The notes: a model not told the origin generated them from the sequence alone. Numbered from the stretch's first letter, positions 9,217-17,623 are shown. The stretch: DNA of 59,141 bases from Geothrix sp. (GCA_030681515.1 JAUXSE010000018.1:31790-90930); one strand, 5' to 3'. Translations and numbers: made by a program.

Positions 9217-10400
9217 ACCGGGGGCGGCGCGTGGTTCCATGGATCATGCGCCGCCCTTCGCCCCAGACCGCCGCCCTGCTCGTGACGGCCCTCGCCTTCC
9301 ATGTGGACATGCTTCTCTACTACATGCTCGTGCCGCTGCTGCCGCGGTACGCCCGGGACCTGGACCTCAATCAGATGGAAGTGGGGATCCTCTTCGGAAG
9401 CTACGCGGTGGCCCTGCTGCTGGCGACCTTCCCGGTGGCGATCCTGACGGATCGGTACGGCCGCAGGGCGCCCATGCTCTGGGGGCTCGCAGGGCTGGCC
9501 GTGACCACCCTGGTCTTCGCGGTGTCGAAGCAGTACTGGCTGCTGGTGCTGGCCCGCTTTCTCCAGGGAGCGGCGGGCGCGGCCACCTGGCTGCCCGGGA
9601 TGGCGCTCCTGGCGGATCACTTCCCGTCGGGGTCCCGGGGGCGTGCCATGGGCACGGCTTTCGCCGCCGCGAACCTCGGGGTGCTCATCGGTCCGCCGCT
9701 TTCGGGGGTTCTCGACCAGCATGTGGGACCCTCCGCCCCCTTCCTTCTCGGAGCTGGGTTGGTGGCCCTGGATGCCGCAGGACGGGCTTTCCTGCTGCCC
9801 GAGGTGGAACCGGACCGGGGACCGCGCCTGCCCTTTCGACAGTTGCTGGCCAACCCTGTGATCCGGCTTTTCGCGGGGGCCATGGCCCTGGGATCCTGCC
9901 TGTGGGCCCTGCTCGAATCCACGCTGCCGCTGGATCTGGACCAGCGCTTCGCCCTTACCCCGTCCGGGATCGGACTCTGCTTCGCGGCCTCGGCCCTGGC
10001 CCACACCTTCACGTCACCGCTGATGGGATGGCTGTCGGACCGCGTGGGTCGCGTGAAAGTGCTTCGCGTGGGCCTGCTGCTGTCCATGGTGCTGCTGCCC
10101 TTGCCGGCCCTTCTGCCCCGTCCCTGGATGGTGGTGCTGGCCATGATGGGCCTGGGCAGCACGGCCAGCTTCATCATGACCCCGTGCAGTCCCGCGGTGG
10201 CGGACCAGGTGGAAAGGCAGGGCAGCCAGAGCTTCGCCTCGGCCTTCTCCATCCTGAACCTCGCCTATTCCGTGGGCCTGATGATTGGCCCCCTGGTGGG
10301 CGGAGCCCTGGTGCAGGGGCTGGGCCTGCCCCTGGCCCTGGGGCTGTGCGGTCTCGGATTCGGCGCCTATCTGCTGGCCACGCGCACGGTCATCGCCTGA
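9213..10400 (+). CDS. MFS transporter, drug:H+ antiporter type
   Basis: A 395-residue inner-membrane transporter with about 12 predicted helices. The motif A loop between helices 2 and 3 is clear (PVAILTDRYGRRAPM), with a related loop in the second half (PLMGWLSDRVGRVKVL). A PGMALLADHFP-like segment after helix 4 and the length fit the DHA1-type exporters. Substrate unknown. The coupling with the upstream acetyltransferase suggests a modify-and-export or detoxification pair, which is inference only. The stop is 11 bp beyond the convergent methyltransferase stop, so the two 3' ends overlap. Confidence 0.88.
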   Translation: MNRGRRVVPWIMRRPSPQTAALLVTALAFHVDMLLYYMLVPLLPRYARDLDLNQMEVGILFGSYAVALLLATFPVAILTDRYGRRAPMLWGLAGLAVTTLVFAVSKQYWLLVLARFLQGAAGAATWLPGMALLADHFPSGSRGRAMGTAFAAANLGVLIGPPLSGVLDQHVGPSAPFLLGAGLVALDAAGRAFLLPEVEPDRGPRLPFRQLLANPVIRLFAGAMALGSCLWALLESTLPLDLDQRFALTPSGIGLCFAASALAHTFTSPLMGWLSDRVGRVKVLRVGLLLSMVLLPLPALLPRPWMVVLAMMGLGSTASFIMTPCSPAVADQVERQGSQSFASAFSILNLAYSVGLMIGPLVGGALVQGLGLPLALGLCGLGFGAYLLATRTVIA

Positions 10401-11106
10401 CCGCCCGGTAGATCCACCGTTCGGCCATGGGTTCCCAGGGGCGGCCGTCCAGCCCTCCGCAGGCCGTGACGCTCCGGAACCCGGCCGCGGAAAGACAACC
10501 CCGCACCTCCTCGTCAGAAGGGATCCAGATATCGTGCCGGAACCGCTGTCCCTGGCAGCGCCGTTCCGTGCGGATGCGCCGCCGGGTCCGGTCCCAGGTG
10601 GCTCGTTCCTGGTACCCCTCCTCGGGGAAGTCCAGCCAATGACCTTTCCCGCCGGACACGGTGGCGCACAGAGTATCCCGGCCCGCCAAATCCAACAGCA
10701 GCACGCCTCCGCGACGGAGCACCCGGGCGAATTCAAGCAGCTGGCGGAGGTTCTCTTCGTCGCTGGCGAAATACCCCCAGCTTGTGAACGCGCAGAAAAC
10801 GCCATCGGCCGAGGCTGAACGGAAGGGCAGGGCGCGGAAGTCCATCCGCACCAGTGGCGCGGGATGTTCGACCCGATGGCGCCTCAGATTCAAGGGGCTC
10901 AGGTCGCCCCCGAACACCTCATGGCCCCTCGCCCGCAGATGGGGATGGAGCCGCCCCCAACCACAGGGCAGGTCGAGCACCCGGCTTCCGGGCGGAAGGT
11001 CCAGCAGCCCCGCCAGGGCCGGGCCCTCGACCGCGGCGTCCGCTTCCTTATCCGCGTAGATCGTGAAATAGGCGGGGTCGTCGAAATCCCCGATGAACCA
11101 GTCCAT
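10390..11106 (-). CDS. SAM-dependent class I methyltransferase
   Basis: A 238-residue soluble protein. SAM-binding motif I is VLDLPCGWGRLHPHL (about residues 43-57), the acidic ribose-binding end is VFGGDLSPLNLRRHR, motif II/III is MDFRALPFRSASADGVFC, and the post-motif strand is LRRGGVLLLDL. These define a Methyltransf_11/25-type Rossmann methyltransferase. The N-terminal AYFTIYADKE resembles small-molecule methyltransferases, but the substrate is unknown. Its 3' end overlaps the MFS gene; the repeat at 11118 lies just upstream of its start. Confidence 0.85.
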   Translation of the reverse strand: MDWFIGDFDDPAYFTIYADKEADAAVEGPALAGLLDLPPGSRVLDLPCGWGRLHPHLRARGHEVFGGDLSPLNLRRHRVEHPAPLVRMDFRALPFRSASADGVFCAFTSWGYFASDEENLRQLLEFARVLRRGGVLLLDLAGRDTLCATVSGGKGHWLDFPEEGYQERATWDRTRRRIRTERRCQGQRFRHDIWIPSDEEVRGCLSAAGFRSVTACGGLDGRPWEPMAERWIYRAVRR

Positions 11107-11117
11107 TCACCCAGTAT

Positions 11118-11174
11118 GCGCGCAGCGCGCCCTTAGATCCTCGCAACGCATGCGTTGCGAGGGGAACCCCCGGA
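11118..11174. repeat. Palindrome-cored dispersed repeat, copy 1
   Basis: About 57 bp containing a perfect 24-bp palindrome at 11139-11162. It is followed by GGAACCCCCGGAGA. The same sequence occurs at 12414-12475 in opposite orientation with only a few differences, so the two copies form inverted repeats around the wHTH and fur genes. Confidence 0.8.
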
Positions 11175-11179
11175 GAACA

Positions 11180-11731
11180 TCATCCCTCTTCGCTTTCCGC
11201 CTTCACCAGCTTCACGATGGGGGTGGACTGGGGGGTGTTCACGATGCCCTTCCAGACATACCGCGTGCCCCGCTTCTGTCCGTTTTTGGAAATGAGTCTG
11301 GCCTCTTCCAGTTCCGTGAACAGGCGGCGGAGGGTGGCGGGCGCCCAGTCGCATTCCTTGAGGTCGAGGGCGACCTGGGCCTCGAAGCTGCTCAAGGATC
11401 CCTTGTCCTGCAAGGCGCTCATGAGCTGCTTCTTCATGTTCTCGAGTTCGGGCTTGGATCGCCGGGCCTTGGTCTTGAAGGCGGGAGCCGGGGCCGGGGC
11501 GGGCGCCGGTGCAGGGGCCCTGGGAACGGAAACAGGGATGGAAACGGGGGCGGAGGAATGCGTCTGCACGAGCAGGCTATCGAGGTACATATCGCCGCGC
11601 TCGGGGCGGAAGAGCACCACGATGGAACCCGGGGCCATGCCTTCTTGCTGCAAAGCAGTGAGGACGCGCTCGCCGATGCGGGACTTCTGATCAGCCGACA
11701 GGTTGGGGGATTCGATAACGACAACAGCCAT
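11180..11731 (-). CDS. Tautomerase-like domain fused to winged-helix domain
   Basis: A 183-residue protein I do not know as a named family. Residues 1-50 (VVVIESPNLSADQKSRIGER, then VLTALQQEG, SIVVLFRPERGDMYLDS) read like the beta-alpha-beta unit of the 4-oxalocrotonate tautomerase fold. The residue after Met is Ala, not the catalytic Pro. A linker of alternating Ala-Pro (about 70-85) leads to a C-terminal helical/winged region (about 95-165: KKQLMSALQDKGSLSSFEAQ, LRRLFTELEEARLISKNGQK, RGTRYVWKGI) that looks DNA- or RNA-binding. The start at 11731 has a GGAGC ribosome-binding site. It is divergent from fur. Function unknown. Confidence 0.7.
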   Translation of the reverse strand: MAVVVIESPNLSADQKSRIGERVLTALQQEGMAPGSIVVLFRPERGDMYLDSLLVQTHSSAPVSIPVSVPRAPAPAPAPAPAPAFKTKARRSKPELENMKKQLMSALQDKGSLSSFEAQVALDLKECDWAPATLRRLFTELEEARLISKNGQKRGTRYVWKGIVNTPQSTPIVKLVKAESEEG

Positions 11732-11760
11732 GGATGCTCCATTATGTATACAGGAAAACC

Positions 11761-11789
11761 ATAATACGCTTGGCAGAGGTATTTGTAAA
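11761..11789 (-). promoter_or_regulatory. Promoter for tautomerase-like/wHTH gene
   Basis: On the minus strand, TTTACA (11784-11789) and TATTAT (11761-11766) are separated by exactly 17 bp, about 30 bp upstream of the ATG at 11731. This is a good sigma-70-type match in an AT-rich gap between two divergent genes. The fur promoter must share this 100-bp interval. Confidence 0.65.
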
Positions 11790-11834
11790 ACGAGTTTTCT
11801 GCCCGGATCGGTTAGACTTCCCGCCGAGGATTCC

Positions 11835-12335
11835 ATGCGCAAGCCCAAGATTGAACGGCCTGAAGAGCAGCAACGCTTCGAGAGCTTTCTCCGGTCCCGT
11901 CAGCTGAAGCTGACCGGCGAACGTCTGGAACTCGTCGAGGAGGTTTTCGGCCAGCCCCACCACTTTGACGCGGACCAGTTGCACATGGCCTTGAAGCAGA
12001 AGGGCAAGACCATCAGCCGGGCCACGGTCTACCGGACCCTGGATCTGCTGGTGCAGTGTGGCCTGGTCCGCAAGAGCAGTTTCGGCGATCAGCACGCGCA
12101 CTATGAGGCCGTCCACAGCAACGAGCACCATGACCACCTGATCTGTCTGAACTGCGATGCCATCATCGAGTTCTTCCGGCCCGACCTGGAGGCGCTCCAG
12201 GACCAGATCTGCCGGGAATTCGAGTTCAAGCCCATGCACCACAGCCATCAGATCTTCGGCCTCTGCAAGGCCTGCCAGGGCCGTGAGACCGATGTATCCT
12301 TCCTCGCCCACCGCATGAGCCAGCTGAACGCCTGA
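11835..12335 (+). CDS. Fur family metalloregulator
   Basis: A 166-residue regulator. The N-terminal winged helix has LTGERLELVEEVFGQPHHFD and ISRATVYRTLDLLVQCGLVR. The dimer/metal domain has the His-rich segment HSNEHHDHLICLNC and a second CKAC pair, giving two CxxC motifs for the structural zinc site seen in Fur/PerR/Zur proteins. The ATG at 11835 gives the usual length. Which metal or peroxide it senses cannot be read directly; iron is plausible because feoAB is 6 kb away, but that is inference. The stop codon is the first three bases of a dispersed repeat. Confidence 0.9.
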   Translation: MRKPKIERPEEQQRFESFLRSRQLKLTGERLELVEEVFGQPHHFDADQLHMALKQKGKTISRATVYRTLDLLVQCGLVRKSSFGDQHAHYEAVHSNEHHDHLICLNCDAIIEFFRPDLEALQDQICREFEFKPMHHSHQIFGLCKACQGRETDVSFLAHRMSQLNA

Positions 12336-12410
12336 TGCTCTCCGGGGGTTCTGCGCTGCGCGCACACCCCCGGACCCCCGCGCACAGGGCCGGCGAAGCC
12401 GCCCCTGTGC
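12333..12410 (+). repeat. Stop-codon-anchored repeat with hairpin, copy 1
   Basis: Begins with TGATGC, whose TGA is the fur stop codon. About 50 bp are shared with the copy at 45417-45492 (TCCGGGGGTT..., GCGCACACCCCCGGACCCCC). It then ends in a hairpin: 12382-12394 pairs with 12398-12410 around GAA, with a single mismatch in 13 bp. It may work as a transcript end or a REP-like element. Confidence 0.7.
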
Positions 12411-12413
12411 TGA

Positions 12414-12475
12414 TGCTCTCCGGGGGTTCCCCTCGCAACGCATGCGTTGCGAGGATCTAAGGGCGTGCTGCGTGC
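12414..12475. repeat. Palindrome-cored dispersed repeat, copy 2 (inverted)
   Basis: Reverse-complement copy of 11118-11174, with the identical 24-bp palindrome at 12431-12454 and the GGGGGTTCC flank now on its left. It directly follows the hairpin repeat at 12333. Confidence 0.8.
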
Positions 12476-12494
12476 CCCGGCGTCATCTGACAAT

Positions 12495-12516
12495 AATCCG
12501 GCACAGCCGGATTTTT
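12495..12516 (+). terminator. Rho-independent terminator
   Basis: AATCCGG (12495-12501), loop CACAG, CCGGATT (12507-12513), continuing into a T-run to 12516. It sits after the two repeats downstream of fur and 38 bp before the adenosine deaminase start. Confidence 0.65.
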
Positions 12517-12553
12517 GCATGTCTCAAGGCGTGTTGCGGCGCTAGCCTTGCTC

Positions 12554-13621
12554 ATGCCGAAACTCACCCTCCAGGACCTCCAGCGCCTTCCCAAGACCGA
12601 TCTGCACGTCCACCTCGACGGCAGCCTGCGGATTCCCACCATCCTTGAACTGGCCGAGCAGCAGAAAGTGAAGCTTCCGGCGGATTCCGTCGAGGGGCTG
12701 CGCCCCTTCGTGGAAGTGGGTGAGGACTGCAAGTCCCTCGTGGAGTACCTCCGTGCCTTCGACGTGACCCTGTCGGTGATGCAGACCTACGACAGCCTGG
12801 TCCGCACGGCCTTCGAGCTGGCGGAGGACGCGGCGAAGGAGAATGTCCGCTACCTGGAGGTGCGCTACAGCCCCATCCTCCACCAGCAGCAGGGACTCAC
12901 GCTGCACGCCATCGTGCAGGCCGTGCTGGAGGGCCTGGCCCAGGCGGAGCGGAAATACAACATCAAGACGGGCGTCATCCTCTGCGGCATGCGCCACATC
13001 TCGCCGGACATTTCGCTGCGTCTGGCGGATCTCACCGTGGCCTTCAAGAACAAGGGCGTGGTGGGCTTCGATCTGGCGGGCGCCGAGGAGAATTTCCCGG
13101 CCAAGCGCCACAAGGAGGCCTTCGGCCGCGTGCTCCAGAACAACATCAACTGCACCCTGCACGCGGGGGAGGCGTACGGTCCCGAGAGCATCCATCAGGC
13201 CATCCACCTCTGCGGCGCGCACCGCATCGGCCACGGCGTGCGGCTCATCGAGGACGGCGACCTGCTGAACTACGTGAATGACCACCGCATTCCGCTGGAA
13301 TGCTGCCCATCGAGCAACGTCCAGACCAAGGCCGTGAAGAAGATGGCCGACCATCCGATCCGCCTGTTCTACGACATGGGCCTGCGCGTCACCGTGAACA
13401 CGGACAACCGCATGGTCACCAACACCACGGTGAGCCGGGAATTCCAGGTCATCCACGAGGAACTGGGCTTCAACCTCGAAGAGATCAAGGAAGTCATCAT
13501 CATGGGCTTCAAGAGCGCCTTCCTGCCCTACGCCCTGAAGCGGGCGCTGCTGGCGGAGATCGTCCATGAACTGAAGGCCTTCAAGCCCGGCAGTCTGGAG
13601 AGTAAACGCGAGCAGCTCTGA
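12554..13621 (+). CDS. Adenosine deaminase
   Basis: Zinc hydrolase converting adenosine to inosine in purine salvage. The 355-residue TIM barrel has the metal ligands in TDLHVHLDGSL (His18, His20), the substrate-binding Gly in the FDLAGAE region, LHAGE with the third His and the catalytic Glu, HRIGHGVRLIEDG, and the late Asp in VNTDNR. The variant NTDN in place of NTDD is, to my memory, common in bacterial members and need not mean loss of activity. The ATG at 12554 is preferred to an earlier in-frame ATG because the protein then starts at the family's usual position. Cytosolic; the DHH phosphoesterase gene follows 29 bp downstream. Confidence 0.9.
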   Translation: MPKLTLQDLQRLPKTDLHVHLDGSLRIPTILELAEQQKVKLPADSVEGLRPFVEVGEDCKSLVEYLRAFDVTLSVMQTYDSLVRTAFELAEDAAKENVRYLEVRYSPILHQQQGLTLHAIVQAVLEGLAQAERKYNIKTGVILCGMRHISPDISLRLADLTVAFKNKGVVGFDLAGAEENFPAKRHKEAFGRVLQNNINCTLHAGEAYGPESIHQAIHLCGAHRIGHGVRLIEDGDLLNYVNDHRIPLECCPSSNVQTKAVKKMADHPIRLFYDMGLRVTVNTDNRMVTNTTVSREFQVIHEELGFNLEEIKEVIIMGFKSAFLPYALKRALLAEIVHELKAFKPGSLESKREQL

Positions 13622-13650
13622 TGCTATCCTGACTCCCGAGGTCAGGATTC

Positions 13651-14646
13651 ATGCTGGACCGTTTCGCCGCCTTTCTCGACCGCCACGCCAGGATCCTTCT
13701 CACCACCCATGAGAATCCCGATGGGGATGGCGTGGGCGCCGCCATCGCCCTGGCCGCCCACCTGAAGGCGGCGGGCCAACAGGCGCGCATCGTCGTGACG
13801 CCGGCCCTGCCTGAGAACCTGCGGTTCCTCGATCCCGAGGGCTGGATCGAGGCCTTCGAGCCCGAAGGAGCCCACCGGGAGCTTGCCGCCTGGCCGGACG
13901 CCTGGCTGCTGATTGACGCCTCGGAACCCCACCGCATGGGACCGCTCTTCGCGGCTTTCGAGGGAACCCGGGCCGATCGCGCCTGCCTCGATCACCACCT
14001 GAAGGACGCGCCGAAGGGCTTCGACGCCGAGTTCACGGACCCCACCGCCAGCGCCAGCACCGAGCTGGTCTACGACTTCCTGCGGCCCCGGATCGGAGGC
14101 GATCTGCCGCCCCTGATGGCCCAGGCGCTCTATGCGGGCCTGGTGAGCGACACGGGCAACTTCCGGCACTCCAACAGCACACCGAAAGTCCATCACGCCG
14201 CCGCGGATCTCATCGCCCAGGGCGTCCATCCGGCGCGAACCTTCAACGCCCTCTATCAGACCGCCACGCCCGCCAAGCTCCGGATCTTCGGCCTCGCCCT
14301 GGGCGGGATCCAGCTGAGGGACCGCGGCCGCTTCGTCTACGTGTCCGTGACGAGGGCGGATCTCGCGGCCTGCGGCGCCACCCACGAGGATCTGGATGAT
14401 CTGGTGGAGGAACCCCGCAAGCTGAAGGGCGTGGAAGTGGCCGCCCTGTTTTCCGAAACGGCGGATGGCCATGCCAAGGTGAGCCTCCGCTCCCGCGAGC
14501 GGGTGGACGTGAACGCGGTCTGCCGCCAGTTCGGCGGCGGCGGCCACCGCCTGGCCTCCGGCGCCAAGGCCGCCCAGCCCCTGGCGGCCCTCATCGCGGA
14601 GGTGGAGGCCGCGGTCCTCGCACAGATCGGCCGGGATATGGTCTAG
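13651..14646 (+). CDS. DHH family phosphoesterase (NrnA-like oligoribonuclease/pAp phosphatase)
   Basis: A 331-residue cytosolic enzyme. The DHH domain shows THENPDGDG (His20, Asp24, Asp26), LLIDASE, and the signature CLDHHLKD. The C-terminal DHHA1 domain has VCRQFGGGGHRLASG near the end, the GGGH substrate-binding motif. Domain order and length match NrnA proteins, which degrade 2-5 nt RNAs and dephosphorylate pAp to AMP. It lies 29 bp after adenosine deaminase, so nucleotide recycling may be shared. Function is assigned by family. Confidence 0.9.
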   Translation: MLDRFAAFLDRHARILLTTHENPDGDGVGAAIALAAHLKAAGQQARIVVTPALPENLRFLDPEGWIEAFEPEGAHRELAAWPDAWLLIDASEPHRMGPLFAAFEGTRADRACLDHHLKDAPKGFDAEFTDPTASASTELVYDFLRPRIGGDLPPLMAQALYAGLVSDTGNFRHSNSTPKVHHAAADLIAQGVHPARTFNALYQTATPAKLRIFGLALGGIQLRDRGRFVYVSVTRADLAACGATHEDLDDLVEEPRKLKGVEVAALFSETADGHAKVSLRSRERVDVNAVCRQFGGGGHRLASGAKAAQPLAALIAEVEAAVLAQIGRDMV

Positions 14647-14752
14647 ACCCCGGGTCGGACGGTCCGGGTTGCCCTGCGGGGGCCCTGACTCCAGACTTCT
14701 TATTCCCCCGGGCGGCATCCAATGGGATGACCGCACTCATTCAGGGATTTCC

Positions 14753-15412
14753 ATGTCGCCCAAAGAACCCAGCAGCGCCCCGAAGCTCGAACTCTTCTGC
14801 AAGCTCCAGGCGGAAAAGGTCCCCTTCATCGCCAAGGCCAACGTCCCCTCCATGTTCGGGAAGTTCGTGGTCTACGGGTTCCTGGAGCACGCCACGGGCA
14901 AGGAACACCTGGCCATCGTCTCCGGCGAGATTGACGCTCGCCGCCGCATCCCGGTGCGCATCCATTCCGAATGCTGGACCGGCGATGTGCTGGGAAGCCT
15001 GAAGTGCGACTGCCGCCAGCAGCTGGAGGAGGGTCTCCGGCACGTGGCCGAGCATGGCGGCATGGTGCTGTACCTGCGTCAGGAGGGCCGCGGCATCGGG
15101 CTCCTGAACAAGCTCAAGGCCTACACGCTGCAAGAGCAGGGGCTCGACACGGTGGAAGCCAACCACTCCCTGGGTTTTCCCGATGATCTGCGAAGCTATG
15201 ATTGCGCGGTGGAGATGCTGAAGTTCTTCGGCATCAACCATGTGAAGCTGCTCACCAACAATCCGCGGAAGATCGGCGCGCTGGAATCCGCCGGCATCGA
15301 AGTCCAACGGGAGCGCCACCAGCTGGCCTCCAACCCGCACAACCTGCGCTACCTCAAGACCAAGGCCCGCAAGAGCGGCCACATGCTGGATTTCGAGGAA
15401 GAAGCCCTATAG
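14753..15412 (+). CDS. ribA: GTP cyclohydrolase II
   Basis: First enzyme of riboflavin synthesis: GTP to diaminohydroxypyrimidine ribosyl phosphate, formate and pyrophosphate. The 219-residue protein has the zinc cysteines in HSECWTGDVLGSLKCDC (Cys74, Cys85, Cys87), the GTP-binding and catalytic stretch LRQEGRGIGLLNKLKAY, and LLTNNPRKIGALESAGIEV. It is a stand-alone ribA without a RibB domain, and no other rib gene is nearby. The ATG at 14753 fits the family start; the ribosome-binding site is weak. The last 6 bp overlap the convergent pseudouridine synthase gene. Confidence 0.92.
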   Translation: MSPKEPSSAPKLELFCKLQAEKVPFIAKANVPSMFGKFVVYGFLEHATGKEHLAIVSGEIDARRRIPVRIHSECWTGDVLGSLKCDCRQQLEEGLRHVAEHGGMVLYLRQEGRGIGLLNKLKAYTLQEQGLDTVEANHSLGFPDDLRSYDCAVEMLKFFGINHVKLLTNNPRKIGALESAGIEVQRERHQLASNPHNLRYLKTKARKSGHMLDFEEEAL

Positions 15413-16546
15413 GCTCTTGATCGCCGCGATCTCCTGGGGGCTGAGAAAGCGCCAGGCGCCGGGCTTGAGCAGGGGGTCGGCCAGGGGCCCGAACTGCACG
15501 CGCCGCAGCTTGCTGACGGGGTGGCCCACGGCGGCGAACATGCGGCGGATCTGCTGGTTCTTGCCTTCGGTCAGGGTGACCTTCAGCCAGGGATTGTCGC
15601 CCTTCTCGGCGATCTCGATGTGGCAGGGCTTCAGACGCCGCCCGCTGAGCAGGAAGCCCTCCTGGAATTCCTTCATGAGTGCGGGGCTGGGATTGCGGTG
15701 CACCTTCACCAGGTAGACCTTGGGGATCTCGTGCTCGGGTCCCATGAGCACCTGGGCCAGGGCCCCATCGTTGGTCATGAGCAGCAGGCCCTCGGAATTG
15801 AAGTCCAGGCGGCCCACCGGGTAGAGGCGGCTTTCCACGCCCTTCAGGAGCGCCATCACCGTGGGACGGCCCTGATCGTCCTTGACGGTGGTGACATAGC
15901 CCTTGGGCTTGTTCATGAGGATGTAGACCGGCGCCTCGCGCTCGATGGCGATCAGGTCCACCGTGATCTCGTCCCGGCGCGGATCGGCGCAGGTGCCCAA
16001 CTCCGTGACGGTCTTCCCGTTCACCTGCACGCGACCATCCAGGATGATCTGTTCGCAGGCGCGGCGGCTGGCGATCCCCGCCGCCGCCAGGATCTTCTGG
16101 AGGCGATCCTGGCCGGCCCCGCCGGGGCGCGGACCGGTCTTGCGCGCGACCGCCGGCTTGGTGGCGGGCTTGGCCATGGTGGCGGCTGTCGGACGCTCCG
16201 CAGGCCGCCGTGCTGGGCGGGCATTGGAACGATCCACGGGACGGCGAGCGGGGCGCTCCTCGGGACGTGCAGCTGTGCGGCGGATGGGCCGATCCTCGGA
16301 GGGTGAAGCGGATCGTTCGGTGGTCCGATCTGCCGGTCGACGCGTGGGGCGATCTTCCGGACGAGTTGCGGTGCGACGGGCTGGGCGCTCCTCGGGCACG
16401 GCCGCAGCACGAGCCGTGGTTCGGTCGCTGGGACGACGGGCCGGCCGATCCTCTGGACGGGCCGCGGCCCGGGCAGCCGGGCGACTGGAGGCGGTTTTCC
16501 TGGCGGTGGGCGCGGTTCCAGGCCCCTTGGGGGTGAACTTTCTCAT
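15407..16546 (-). CDS. Pseudouridine synthase, RsuA/RluB type, with Arg-rich N-terminus
   Basis: 379 residues. Residues about 15-125 are a low-complexity head built from repeats of R-P-E-D/E-R-P-A/T-R-R. An S4 RNA-binding domain follows (about 147-195, LQKILAAAGIASRRACEQII), then the RsuA/RluB catalytic domain, with the nucleophile Asp in YPVGRLDFNSEGLLLMTNDG, KVYLVKVHRNPS, and GKNQQIRRMFAAVGHPVSKL. Such enzymes isomerise a uridine in 16S or 23S rRNA. The head is far longer than needed for catalysis and is probably disordered and RNA-binding. RluB (23S) rather than RsuA is a guess. Confidence 0.88.
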   Translation of the reverse strand: MRKFTPKGPGTAPTARKTASSRPAARAAARPEDRPARRPSDRTTARAAAVPEERPARRTATRPEDRPTRRPADRTTERSASPSEDRPIRRTAARPEERPARRPVDRSNARPARRPAERPTAATMAKPATKPAVARKTGPRPGGAGQDRLQKILAAAGIASRRACEQIILDGRVQVNGKTVTELGTCADPRRDEITVDLIAIEREAPVYILMNKPKGYVTTVKDDQGRPTVMALLKGVESRLYPVGRLDFNSEGLLLMTNDGALAQVLMGPEHEIPKVYLVKVHRNPSPALMKEFQEGFLLSGRRLKPCHIEIAEKGDNPWLKVTLTEGKNQQIRRMFAAVGHPVSKLRRVQFGPLADPLLKPGAWRFLSPQEIAAIKSL

Positions 16547-16588
16547 GGCGGCTCCTTCGGCGTCTCCCGACGCGGACCCACCAGTCTA

Positions 16589-17623
16589 TCAGGCCGCGTC
16601 CCCGAACCAGGGATGGGCCTTGTAGTCCGCCAGAACCTCCTCGAGCACGACCTTCAGCACCACGGCCAGAGGTACCGCGAACACCAGCCCGAGCACGCCG
16701 AACCAGAAGCCGAAGGCCGTGAGGGCCAGCAGCACTTCCAGGGGATGGAGTCGACTGGCGCGGCCCACCCAGACCGGTGTGAAGTAGAAGCTTTCAACTT
16801 TCTGCACCGCGATGAACACAGCCGCGATGGCCAGGAGGTGGCCGCCGCGGCCGCCGTCCAGGTAGGCGAGGAGCAGGGCCGGGGGCAGGGCGGTGAGATA
16901 GGGCGAATAGGGCACGACATTCGAGATGCCCGCCACCAGGCCCAGCAGCCAGGCGTAGGGCACGCCGAGGATCGTGAAAGCCAGACCCTGGAGCAGGCCC
17001 ATGGTGGCGGCCACGGCGGCCTGGCCGCGGATGTAGCCGCCGAGCCGCTGATGGATGGCCGAGGCCATGCGGTCCAGGCGCTCCCGGTGGCGCGGGGGCG
17101 CCAGGTCCCGCGCGGTGTCCACGAGGCTGGGCCCCTCCAGCAGCAGGTAGTAGAGGATCAGGGGCACCAGGATCAGGGACAGCAGATCCAGGAAGCAGCC
17201 CAGCACGCCCCCGCCGGTGGCCCGGAGGCCCTGGAACAACAGGACCGGGTCGAGGGTCTCCAGACCGCGTTCCAGGCGGGCCTGCCACACGGGATGCGCC
17301 TGGAGCCAAGGCAGCAGCCTCATGTCGAGGGCCTGCTTCCAGCGGGGCAGGGAGGCCACCAGCCGCTGGCCTTGATCCCCCAGCCAGGGCAGCAGAAGCA
17401 TCAGGAGGCCGGCGGCCGAGGCCACGAAGCCGATGAGCACCGCGATCACACTCCAGGGGCGGCCGATCCGGCCTTCGAGGCGATCCACCAGGGGGCCGAG
17501 CAGGTAGGCCAGGACCATGGCCACGAAGAAAGGCGCCAGGGCCTGGCGGAGCAGCCAGAGCGCCAGCAGCACGGTCGCCGCGACCAGCGCGAACCGAAGC
17601 GGAACCCGGCCCCGGTCCTGCAT
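16589..17623 (-). CDS. AI-2E family transporter (PerM-like permease)
   Basis: A 344-residue inner-membrane protein with about 7-8 predicted helices. There is an N-terminal pair (LVAATVLLALWLLRQALAPF, VAMVLAYLLGPLVDRLEGR), an amphipathic middle region and the C-terminal conserved part (QAAVAATMGLLQGLAFTILG, WLLGLVAGISNVVPYSPYLT, VFAVPLAVVLKVVLEEVLAD). This is the UPF0118/AI-2E exporter layout; members have been tied to autoinducer-2 export or Na+/H+ exchange, so the substrate is open. The start codon overlaps the stop of the upstream pgsA-like gene by one base (TGATG), so the two are coupled. Confidence 0.85.
   Translation of the reverse strand: MQDRGRVPLRFALVAATVLLALWLLRQALAPFFVAMVLAYLLGPLVDRLEGRIGRPWSVIAVLIGFVASAAGLLMLLLPWLGDQGQRLVASLPRWKQALDMRLLPWLQAHPVWQARLERGLETLDPVLLFQGLRATGGGVLGCFLDLLSLILVPLILYYLLLEGPSLVDTARDLAPPRHRERLDRMASAIHQRLGGYIRGQAAVAATMGLLQGLAFTILGVPYAWLLGLVAGISNVVPYSPYLTALPPALLLAYLDGGRGGHLLAIAAVFIAVQKVESFYFTPVWVGRASRLHPLEVLLALTAFGFWFGVLGLVFAVPLAVVLKVVLEEVLADYKAHPWFGDAA

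Noticed and set aside
12554-13621. Inactive adenosine deaminase because of NTDN
   Set aside because: All zinc ligands and the catalytic Glu are present and this variant is, to my knowledge, normal in bacteria.
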